From: Anomaloglossus baeobatrachus
Taxonomy: Eukaryota > Chordata > Amphibia > Anura > Aromobatidae
Direction: 5' to 3'
Assembly (NCBI RefSeq): GCF_048569485.1
Contig: NC_134364.1
Location: 134,868,636-134,932,635 of the forward strand
Length of the DNA stretch: 64,000 bases
The position numbers and the translations under genes are program-made. Under the pieces are notes generated by a model, which saw only the letters and a list, made by a program, of their open reading frames with translations, had not been told where the DNA came from and searched no databases. Of the stretch, positions 45,101 through 57,100 are shown in pieces. Within the stretch, counting starts at the first letter, position 1, and each line of letters starts with the position of its first letter.

Positions 45101-48100
45101 ACTTATGGGGCTGTGTGACCTGATACAGAGCTGCTGCAGAGTCCACGTAACCGCGAAGCAGATCAGGAACAAAGGAGGTGTGCAGCAAATACTGCACTGC
45201 TGAAGATACGACATGAATCCAAGGAAGAGTGAATGAAGGGGGTTATTCTACGTGTCTCCAACTGTCTCCACTTCATCAGGAAATCCACCGATATAACAGG
45301 CTACAACAGTAATGCCATCTATAAAGAGCAGCAGGTTTCCAAAAAGAGCGACAAGGAAGAGTGATGGTATGTGGGAAGAGTGATGGTACGTGGGAAGAGT
45401 GATGGTACGTGGGAAGAGTGGTGGTACGTGGGAAGAGTGGTGGTACGTGGGAAGAGTGGTGGTACGTGGGAAGAGTGGTGGTACGTGGGAAGAGTGGTGG
45501 TACGTGGGAAGAGTGGTGGTACGTGGGAAGAGTGGTGGTACGTGGGAAGAGTGGTGGTACGCGGGAAGAGTGGTGGTACGCGGGAAGAGTGGTGGTACGC
45601 GGGACGAGTGGTGGTACGCGGGACGAGTGGTGGTACGCGGGACGAGTGGTGGTACGCGGGACGAGTGGTGGTACGCGGGACGAGTGGTGGTACGCGGGAC
45701 GAGTGGTGGTACGCGGGACGAGTGGTGGTACGCGGGACGAGTGGTGGTACGCGGGACGAGTGGTGGTACGCGGGACGAGTGGTGGTACGCGGGAAGAGTG
45801 GTGGTACGCGGGAAGAGTGGTGGTACGCGGGAAGAGTGGTGGTACGCGGGAAGAGTGGTGGTACGCGGGAAGAGTGGTGGTACGCGGGAAGAGTGGTGGT
45901 ACGGGGGAAGAGTGGTGGTACGCGGGAAGAGTCGTGGTCCGAGTCGTGGGACGTGGTACGAGTTGTGGGACGTAGGAGGCGCTTAAGGCGATCATAGTCT
46001 GTTATACCAATAACACTGTCCTATTATAATTTATTATGTAAAAAAACAGAAATAGACGACTAAAAAATGGCAAGGTAGAAAAAAGAAAAATGGTGAAGGC
46101 AGGTGAAAAATTTTTAAAAATAGATTGGAGTCACTAAAGTGGAGCAGAAGCGACCCATGGCCATGAAACGCATGCGGGAAAGGCGAGCTCTGCAGCGAGC
46201 GCGGGTCTGGAGACCGGAGGACACCGGTGTTCTGAAACCTTTTTCTGTTTTTTACATAATAAATTGTAATCGTGCAGTGTTCTTTGTGTGACCGGCTGTG
46301 ATCGCCCTCAGCGCCCCCTTTGTGCTGTGACTCGCTGTCGTGAGGCTTCCTTGTGGCTGCTCTCTATAGATGACATTACTGTTGTACATCAGTGGATTTC
46401 CTGCTGATGAAGTGGAGACCACTGGAGACGCGTACAATAACCCCTTCATTCACTCTCCTCGGATTTACGTCAGATCTTCGGCAGCGCAGTATTCGCTCCA
46501 CATCTGCGTTGTTCCTGATCTGCTTCAGCTTCTTAATGTGTGATCCGCTTGACATCAGGGACAGGGCGGCCATCACTGATTGGCATCAGGACTTGCATGA
46601 CGTCACAATCCACGTGCACCCCGGGTGAGTGAATGCCGACACCACGGGAGCAGCGCCTGCACCGGAAGTGAGTACAAGTGTTTATCTTTTAACAGGGGCA
46701 AATACTCAGATTGACAAGGGGCTGTCCGCATAGTGGGAGAGGACAACACCTTTGAATTGTTTCACAGGAAGACATAATAAACAAGATGATAGAAATGCCA
46801 GTGCCAAGGGTTAAATGGGCAGTGCTGGAGCAAAGTGCCAGTGTTTAATTAAAGCCCCCCTCCAGCGTTTTGCTTTATCACCACTCTGGCATGGTGCTAT
46901 AAACCTAAGTCCCCGGCCCCATCCTATACTGATATCTTCACCTGTATTCATCGTCGCTCCCGTCAGTCTCCCTCAGTTTGTGACATGCTGGCAGCTCCAG
47001 TGGTTCATATAGCTCACCGCAGGCCACAACTGAATACAAGTCTATGGAAGCCTCAATCTGGCACTCATACATTGGCATTGAGCTGTTGTGAAGTATCTTC
47101 TGACTTCCGGCCAATCAGAAGTTGTGGTCACAAGATAGCGCCGCAGACCGGAGTGATGCCGAAAAAAGGGAAGACCTCAAAGGGCGAGTATAAGATGGGG
47201 CAGAGACCTGGCGTTAATAGCACCACCCCAGTGCTGAAAAACAAAACATTCTGCTTCTTGTAGCACTCCCTACAATGACTATATCCTTTTTGCTGTGATC
47301 ATATTTTGATCTGAAAAGTCTTTTTTCTGATTTACATTTAATTGTTTTGGGGACAGAGGATGAAAGATGACGCCGACAGCGAGAAGCGGCAGCAGATTCA
47401 CCACATTCAGAACTTGTATGCCTTCAACCTCTTCTGCCAAAAACGTTTTGATGAGTCCATGCAGGTGTTTGCCAAGCTCGGTACCGGTGAGATTCCCCGA
47501 AATATTCTGTTCTTGTCATTGATCCTGAAATGTTGTGCTGGAAAACTGCCGCTGAGACTTACTACTCGGCCATGTTCACATGCTGCATTTGTATTTTTCA
47601 CCCATAGAAAGCCATGATAATGTGTGAAAACACAGCGATGGTTTTGACATTTTTGGTGAATGAAACTAATTTTATTAAACATGTCCTGTATACAAAGCAA
47701 ATGTCATGTGCACCCAAACATTTCTGCAAAAAATCTTCAAAATGGGTTTTGAATGCAACATTTTTTTACTTACAAGAACAGGTTTTGGCTGCAGAAAAAA
47801 GCGCTGTGTGTGAACGTAGCCTTACTGCCTGACTTTTGGACAGTGCAAATTTAGGTCTGATCCATCATTTGCCTTTGCTTCTGTTTTTGTGTGTTTTGTG
47901 CCTTTTTGTTTTTAGCAACCAAATGATTATTGTATTTCTGCCTTTTTTGACGTCTGTTTCAGATTTGCTCTCCTGTTTTCTTTTTGATTTCCACTTGGTG
48001 GACTGAGATTAGTGCTTCCAGATGTGTTCACCCGAGTCATCAATTGCAACTTTTTAAATAGTCGCAGAATTTTGTGCAGCTGCACATGTAGTTTTAGTGA

Positions 48101-51100
48101 ATTCACCGGCAGCCACAGCTCATCTTATAGATTGGGGTGTGGATGCCAGTAATTTGTGTTCTGTACCTTTTAATTAAGGTCCTGAGTGAGGCGTGCTTAC
48201 GTTCCATGCAGTACAAAACACGCTTCTCTCTAACCCTCCGGAGTGGAGCATTGCAGTGTGGCTTCTGCAGTAAGTCCACATATCTGCACATTTATTGAGC
48301 GCTGCTGTTGCCAGTCGGAATCTGGTTCAGCAGCGCTCAGGATATGTTATAAAAATTTTGGTGGGTGTGTGGGGAGGAAGGAAGAGGAGATAATGACTGC
48401 TGGGGAGGGGGAGAGGTGATAATGACTGCTGGGAAGGGGGAGAGGAGATAATGACTGCTGGGGAGGGGGAAGAGGAGATAATGACTCCTGGGGTGGAGGA
48501 AGAGGAGATAATGACTGCTGAGGTGGAGAGGAGATGACTCCTGGGGTGGAGAGGAGATGACTCCTGGGGTGGAGAGGAGATGACTGCTGGGGTGGAGAGG
48601 AGATGACTCCTGGGGTGGAGAGGAGATGACTGCTGGGGTGGAGAGGAGATGACTGCTGGGGTGGAGAGGAGATGACTGCTGGGGTGGAGAGGAGATGACT
48701 GCTGGGGTGGAGAGGAGATGACTGCTGGGGTGGAGAGGAGATGACTGCTGGGGTGGAGAGGAGATGACTGCTGGGGTGGAGAGGAGATGACTGCTGGGGT
48801 GGAGAGGAGATGACTGCTGGGGTGGAGAGGAGATGACTGCTGGGGAGGGGGAGAGGAGATAATGACTGCTGGGGTGGAGGAAGAGGAGATAATGACTCCA
48901 GGGGTGGAGGAAGAGGAGATAATGACTCCTGGGGGTGGAGGAAGAGGAGATAATGACTCCTGGGGTGGAGGAAGAGGAGATAATGACTCCTGGGGTGGAG
49001 GAAGAGGAGATAATGACTACTGGGGTGGAGAGGAGATAATGACTGCTGGGGAGGGGCAGAGGAGATAATGACTCCTGGGGTGGAGAGGAGATAATGACTG
49101 CTGGGGGGAGAGGAGATAATGACTGCTGGGGAGGGGGAGAGGAGATAATGACTACTGAGGTGGAGAGGAGATAATGACTGCTGGGGAGGGGCAGAGGAGA
49201 TAATGACTCCTGGGGTGGAGAGGAGATAATGACTCCTGGGGTGGAGAGGAGATAATGACTGCTGGGGGGAGAGGAGATAATGACTGCTGGGCAGGGGGAG
49301 AGGAGATAATGACTGCTGGGCAGGGGGAGAGGAGATAATGACTCCTGGGGTGGAGAGGAGATAATGACTGCTGGGCGGAGAGGAGATAATGACTGCTGGG
49401 GAGAGTGGAGATAATGACTACTGGGGTGGAGAGGAGATAATGACTGCTGGGGTGGAGAGGAGATAATGACTGCTGGGGAGGGGGAGAGGAGATAATGACT
49501 GCTCGGGAGTGGGAGAGGAGATAATGACTGCTGGGGAGGGGGAGAGGAGATAATGACTGCTGGGGAGGGGGAAGAGGAGATAATGACTGCTGGGGAGGGG
49601 GAAGAGGAGATAATGACTGCTGGGGAGGGGGAAGAGGAGATAATGACTGCTGGGGAGGGGGAAGAGGAGATAATGACTGCTGGGGAGGGGGAAGAGGAGA
49701 TAATTACTGCTGGGGAGGGGGAAGAGGAGATAATTACTGCTGGGGAGGGGGAAGAGGAGATAATGACTGCTGGGGAGGGGGAAGAGGAGATAATGACTGC
49801 TGGGGAGGGGGAGAGGAGATAATGACTGCTGGGGAGGGGGAGAGAAGATAATGACTGCTGGGGAGGGGGAGAGAAGATAATGACTGCTGGGGGGAGAGGA
49901 GATAATGACTGCTGGGGAGGGGGAAGAGGAGATAATGACTGCTGGGGAGGGGGAAGAGGAGATAATGACTGCTGGGGAGGGGGAAGAGGAGATAATGACT
50001 GCTGGGGAGGGGGAAGAGGAGATAATGACTGCTGGGGAGGGGGAGAGGAGATAATGACTGCTGGGATGGAGAGGAGTAATGACTGCTGGGGAGGGGGAGA
50101 GGAGATAATGACTGCTGGGGAGGGGGAGAGTAGATAATGACTTCTGGGGTGGAGAGGAGATAATGACTGCTGGGGTGGAGAGGAGATAATGACTGCTGGG
50201 GTGGAGAGGAGATGACTGCTGGGGTGGGGAGGAGATAATGACTGCTGGGGTGGAGAGGAGATGACTGCTGGGGTGGAGAGGAGATGACTGCTGGGGTGGG
50301 GAGGAGATAATGACTGCTGAGGTGGAGAGGAGATGACTGCTAGGGCAAGAGGAGATAATGACTGCTGGAGAGGGGGAGAGGAGATAATGACTGCTGGGGA
50401 GGGGGAGAGGAGATAATCATTATCTCCTCTCCCCCTACCCCCATCAATCATTATCAGATAACTTTTTGTTATTCGAGCTGCAAATATCATAAAATTATGG
50501 ATTTTTCGAGAAGTGACACTACCTGAATTATGCTGTTTTTTTGTAACGAATTTTGACACACCAAGCTCAAAAGGTTGTCCGTCACTGGCCTAGACTGGAT
50601 AACAATTTGCCAGTTTATTGCATGACATGCTGCTGATACATTTGGTGCATGTTTAGACTATAAATACTGGTAAAGATGCTGATAAATGCAGCAGTGATCG
50701 ATCAGACGAAGTGTAGAGTAAAGGCCTCGTGCACATGTTGAGTATTTGGTGAATTTTTTACTTCTGTACTTGTAGCCAAAACCAAGAGTGGGGGAAAAAT
50801 GCAGCAGTGGTGACTGTGTCTATTAGGCCAGAGCCACACTTACTAGTGACTCGGCGAGACTCGCATCGGCATCACCCGGCATGACTGCACACTCTCCTGA
50901 CAGGAGGGGGTTGGCTGCATGTATTTCTATGCAGCCGAGCTGCTCCTATCCAGAGAGTGTGTGGCCATGCCGGGTGATGCCGATGCGAGTCTCGCCGAGT
51001 CACTAGTAAGTGTGACTCTGGCCTTATACTGTTGTCCCATTCCTTCCACTTTGGCTACAAATACGGAGGTAAGAACCTGACCAAATACTGAATGTGTGAA

Positions 51101-54100
51101 CGGGGCCTAAAGTTGTGTTTTCCATCCCCCTTTTAAAACATTCTTATTTTTCAGATCCTACTCATGTTATTGGGATGTACCCTGACTTATTGCCCTCGGA
51201 CTACAAGAAGCAGCTGCAGTACCCCAATCCGGTGCCAGTGCTGTCAGGAGCGGAGCTGGAGAAGGCCAACCTGGCCCTGATCGACTACCTGACCCAGGTG
51301 AGGATCCTACAGAACAGCCACTGCCAGAGATCATTACTACTCAATCCTGTGCAAAATCTTTCTGGTTTTTTTGGGTTTTTTGCAAGGGGGTTGCACCACA
51401 TCTGGGTTTTTTTAGACCCTGGAAACTTGCTTGACCAAATGATGAAACCCTTTCCCCCACTCCAGATATCGGTGATTGTGCTTTCTGCATGTAGACACCG
51501 TATAATGGGATCATCCCATGATAGTATTTGTAAGCTGCAGAAGATGGACATTAAAGGGAAGCCATTATCAGAAAATGATTTATTGTTTGAAAAATACATG
51601 GAAATACATGGAACATGATTTAAACATTTTTGGCAATATTTTTTTTTCCATATTAAGATCTATATAAATTAAACAAAATAAGAGACATAATCCTGCACCT
51701 ATTACTGGGGTATCTTTTCAGACTGGTACTTCTTGTCTTTTTAGAAATTGTTTTCAGCAGTCTACTTATCAGCAGAGGCAGGATTACACCTACTGTTAGT
51801 GCCTCTATGCACAGCTGATAAGACAGGATCCATCCATCACAATAGCTGATGTCACAGCTCCCCTGCTCCCCCTCCCTTCACAATGACCTTTGCACGGGCT
51901 CAATAGATGCTTCATTAAAAAACATAGGGTTGATGTCCAATCATTTTTGTTATGAATGTGTGCCATTTCCTGTAATGGGAAGTTAAAATTGCAAGATTTC
52001 TATTTTTTATTTTACAGATTGTGATATAAAAAAAAATGCCCCTTTTTCTTCTATTCTTTTTTTATATAAAAAAAACTACAATAAGCACAAAAAACCCTAA
52101 ATTACAGAGGATCACTAAAGGGGCGTCCCGGCTTGTATTCGCTCGTCTCCCTTTTGTGTTGAATTTTATTGTAATTTTTTAAACTGCATCACAGATTTGT
52201 GCCCTTTTTGTGGTGCCCTTTTTGTGGTGCCCTTTTTGTGGTGCCCTTTTTGTGGTGCCCTTTTTGTGGTGCCCTTTTTGTGGTGCCCTTTTTGTGGTGC
52301 CCTTTTTTTGGTGCCCTTTTTGTGGTGCCCTTTTTTGAGCAGGATGTGCACAGTTGTGTCCTACTGCAGACCGTTGTATTAATCTGTCCGTGCACATGCA
52401 ATGTAAATGGGCTGAATCCGCTGACCATGTAATGTGATGTCCGGGTACATGATGATCAGGCAGTTGGGTTGGCGTTGACCGATCTTGTTGTTCTTGTGGA
52501 TAGAATCTTCCAGAAGAGGAGCCATTATTTCTTCAGCGCTCTATTGGGAGACCCAGACGATTGGGGTATAGCTACTGCCCTCTGGAGGCCACACAAAGCA
52601 CTACATTAAAAGTGCAAGGCCCCTCCCCCTCTGGCCATACCCCCCCGTGGTATCACGGGTTCTCCAGTTTTAGCTTTGTGTGCGAAGGAGGTCAGACATC
52701 CACGCATAGCTCCACAGATTTTAGTCAGCAGTAGCTGCTGACTATTTCGGATGGAAGAAAAGAGGACACATATAGTGTCCCCAGCATGCTCCCTTCTCAC
52801 CCCTGGATGGTGTTGTAAGGTTGAGGTACCTATTGCTGGTACAGGGCTGGAGCCTGACATGCTGTTTTCCTTCCACATCCCCTTGTAGGGCTCTGTGGAA
52901 GTGGGATCCTGCCGGCCTCTCAGCTCTGATGCCGGGCTCCATCCACAGACCCATTAGAACCTGATGGAGACGGAGCAGGAGTACGATCAGGGACAGGCCC
53001 TGCATCATACAGGTACTCTGTGTCCCCGGCAGGCACAGACACACTCCGGGCTGGCTGGGTGTTGTAGTGCGCCGGGGACCGCAACGTGGAGTTGGTGTCC
53101 CTACAGATTACTGGGGGATTGTTTGTGTTTGGGAACGCAGCGCCGACCCCCTCTGGACCGGGCGGCGCTGCTGTGACTTGTGGTGCGCCGGGGATCCGCC
53201 GTCCGCGCTTTTACGGCGGCGGCGGTTATAAATTTAGTCCCCGGCTTTTTGGGCCTAGGACGCCGGCAGCTCCGTTTCGTTCCCGCCCCCACCCTGTCAT
53301 TCAGGGTAGGGGAGAGACGCTGTTCGCTAGCAGCGACGAGGGCTGGAGCCTGTTTTACATGCTCCAGCCCTCTCACTTGGCACAGAGGGAAGCAGGCTTC
53401 CCGCTCTTAGCCAGGAACGCCTAGGGCCCGCCCCCCTTCCTCTCTCAAGACGCCGGCAGCCATTACATGCATGCCTGGCTGGAGGAAGGACGCAAGGCTC
53501 TGGGAGACCTGGCTAGGGGCTATCTGGCGACCACACACCCGCTTTTTAAGCGGGCGGTAAGCGATTTTTCTGTGCTGGTCCCTCTAGTGCCTCACTGTGT
53601 ATCAGTGTACTGGTACAGATATATAGTTATTGTATTACTTGCACTGTGAGGTGCGCTTCTGGCTGCATATCCCAGATCGCTCTGTGGAAGCAGCAACATG
53701 TCATCCTCAAAACGCAAGGCGGCCAAGGCAAAAAGGGCTGTGTATACTGCGTGTGCTGCATGTGGGGCTAATCTACCAGCAGGCTCCGATGACCCCCATT
53801 GTGTGCAATGCTCCGACCCGGTGCTGCTTCGCCAGCCGGAGTCAGGAGAGGTAGCGACCCAGGCTGAGACGCTTGTAAGTTCTGCCCCGGTGACAGGGAC
53901 AGACTTTGCAGTTTTTGCAGATAATATGTCTGTATCTATGGCAAAAATCCTTGAGACCTTGCAATCTATGCATGGGGCTCAGTCTCTGGGCACGGCGAGG
54001 CCTCTGTCCGCAGGTCCCCCTTACTTGGAATGTATCCAGCCCACAGGGGGGTCCCCGGCTTCACAGGCCGAGGATTATGACTCAGATGATGGCCCCAGCC

Positions 54101-57100
54101 ACCCTAAGCGAGCTCGCTGGGAAAGACCCTCGACGTCTTCACACTGCTCAGGGTCTCAGCGCAATCAGTCTCCCTGTGATGTGTCTGATGAGAGTGATCA
54201 GGAATCCACTCCTGGAACCCCTCTCAACCTGGATACCCCGGATGGGGATGCCATGGTAAACGACCTTATCTCAGCCATCAATAGGCTGTTGGATATTTCT
54301 CCCCCAGCCCCTTCAGCAGAAGAGGCGGCTGCGGAGCAGGAAAAGTTTCGTTTCCTTTATCCCAAGCGTAAATTGAGTGCTTTGTTAGATCACTCTGACT
54401 TCAGAGAATCAATCCAGAAGCACGACGCTCACCCAGAAAGGCGTTTCTCTAAACGATCTAAAGATACGCGTTTCCCTTTCCCCCCTGAGGTGGTCAAGCG
54501 CTGGACACAGTGTCCAAAGGTAGACCCCCCGATTTCCAAACTTGCAGCTAGATCCATAGTTGCAGTGGAGGATGGAGCTTCACTTAAAGATGCCAATGAC
54601 AGACAGATGGACCTTTGGTTAAAATCTGTCTATGAAGCTATAGGCGCGTCGTTTGCTCCAGCATTCGCAGCCGTATGGGCACTCCAGGCTATTTCAGCTG
54701 GCTTAGCAAAAGTGGATGCTATCATGCATCCAGCAGTGCCGCAAGTGGCGCACCTTACCACGCAGATGTCGGCGTTTGCGTCTTACGCTATCAATGCGGT
54801 CCTAGAATCTACCAGTCGCACCTCAATGGCGTCCGCCAGTTCGGTAGTTTTGCGCAGAGCCTTGTGGTTAAAGGACTGGAAAGCAGATGCTGGTTCCAAA
54901 AAATGTTTAACCAGTTTGCCTTTGTCTAGAGATAGACTGTTTGGCGAGCCATTGGCTGACATCATTAAGCAGTCCAAGGGTAAAGACTCCTCTTTACCAC
55001 AACCCAGAACATTCAAACCTCAGCAGAAAAAGTGGCAGCAGAGGTTTCAGTCCTTTCGAGGTTCGGGCAAGACACCATTTACCTCGTCCAAAGGGACTCA
55101 GAGGACGCAAAGAAACTCAGATTCGTGGCGGACTCACACACGCCCCAAGAAAGCAAATGGAGGTACCGCTTCCAAAGCGGCTACCTCATGACTTCCAGCC
55201 CCCCCCCTCCGCATCGCCGGTCGGGGGCAGGCTCTCCCGCTTTTCCGGCATTTGGATGTCACAGGTCAAAGACCGGTGGGTGACGGACATTTTGTCTCGC
55301 GGGTACAGAATCGAGTTCAATTCTCGTCCTCCAGCTCGGTTCTTCAGAACCTCCCCACGTCCAGACCGAGCAGATGCTCTGCTGCAGGCGGTGGATTCCC
55401 TAAAAGCGGAAGGAGTGGTTATCCCAGTCCCTCCTCAGGAACAAGGGCAAGGGTTTTACTCCAATCTCTTTGTGGTTCCAAAAAAGGACGGCTCGTTCCG
55501 TCCTGTTCTGGACCTAAAACGGCTCAACAAACATGTGCACGCCAGGAGGTTCCGGATGGAAACCCTCCGCTCTGTCATTGCCTCAATGTCCAGAGGAGAC
55601 TTCCTTGCCTCAATAGACATCAAAGATGCTTATCTCCACGTGCCAATTGCTACAGAACATCAACGTTTTCTACGTTTTGTGATAGGAGACGACCATTTTC
55701 AGTTCGTAGCTCTTCCATTTGGTCTGGCGACAGCCCCACGGGTCTTCACCAAGGTCATGGCGGCGGTGGTAGCAGTCTTGCACTCTCAGGGACACTCGGT
55801 GATCCCTTACCTAGACGACTTATTGGTCAAAGCTCCCTCTCAGGAGGCATGTCAGCACAGCCTGAATGCTACGCTGGAGACTCTACAGTCTTTCGGATGG
55901 ATCATCAACTTTCCAAAGTCGATCCTATCACCGACTCAGTCACTAACGTATCTTGGCATGGAGTTTCATACTCTAGCAGCGATAGTGAAGCTTCCGCTGG
56001 ACAAGCAGCGGTCACTACAGACAGGGGTGCAATCTCTTCTGCAGGGCCAGTTGCATCCCTTGCGGCGCCTCATGCATTTCCTAGGGAAGATGGTGGCAGC
56101 CATGGAAGCAGTTCCCTTTGCGCAGTTTCATCTGCGCCCACTTCAATGGGACATTCTCCGCCAATGGGACGGGAAGTCAACGTCCCTGGACAGGAAAGTC
56201 TCGCTTTCCCAGACGGCCAAGGACTCTCTACAATGGTGGCTCCTTCCCACCTCATTATCTCAGGGAAGATCCTTCCTGCCCCCATCCTGGGCAGTAGTTA
56301 CGACAGATGCGAGTCTGTCGGGGTGGGGAGCAGTGTTTCTCCACCACAGGGCTCAGGGGACGTGGACTCCGCAGGAGTCCACCCTTCAGATCAATGTTCT
56401 GGAAATCAGAGCAGTGTATCTTGCCCTACTAGCCTTCCAGCAGTGGCTGGAAGGAAAGCAGATCCGAATTCAGTCGGACAACTCCACAGCGGTGGCATAC
56501 ATCAACCACCAAGGAGGGACGCGCAGTCGGCAAGCCTTCCAAGAAGTCCGGCGCATTCTAATGTGGGTGGAGGACAGAGCATCCACCATATCCGCGGTTC
56601 ACATCCCAGGCGTAGAAAACTGGGAAGCAGACTTCCTCAGTCGCCAGGGCATGGACGCAGGGGAATGGTCCCTTCACCCGGACGTGTTTCAGGAAATCTG
56701 TCGCCGCTGGGGAGTGCCGGACGTCGACCTAATGGCATCCCGGCACAACAACAAGGTCCCGGCATTCATGGCGAGGTCGCGCGATCAAAGAGCTCTGGCG
56801 GCAGACGCCTTGGTTCAAGATTGGTCGCAGTTTCAGCTCCCTTACGTGTTTCCGCCTCTGGCGCTCTTGCCCAGAGTGCTACGCAAGATCAGATCCGAGT
56901 GCAGCCGCATCATACTCGTCGCCCCAGACTGGCCGAGGAGGTCGTGGTACCCGGATCTGTGGCATCTCACGATCGGTCGACCGTGGTCACTGCCAGACCG
57001 ACCAGACTTACTGTCCCAAGGGCCGTTTTTCCATCAGAATTCTGCGGCCCTGAACCTGACTGTGTGGCCATTGAGTCCTGGATCCTAGCATCTGCAGGAT

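Noticed and set aside
45276-45997. Four overlapping frames of 188-239 residues
   Set aside because: The 19-bp unit has no stop in any of these registers; frames on both strands are artefacts.
48337-50559. 740-residue Ser/Pro/Leu-rich minus-strand frame
   Set aside because: Purine-rich minisatellite translated antisense; no start context, domain or conservation.
52166-52432. Lys/Gly/His repeat peptide frames
   Set aside because: Products of a 14-bp tandem repeat, open in all registers.
55252-57060. Upstream part of the DIRS recombinase frame as a separate protein
   Set aside because: It is the out-of-frame reading of the RT/RNase H region, low in complexity and without domain motifs; only the part from about 57060 has recombinase motifs.
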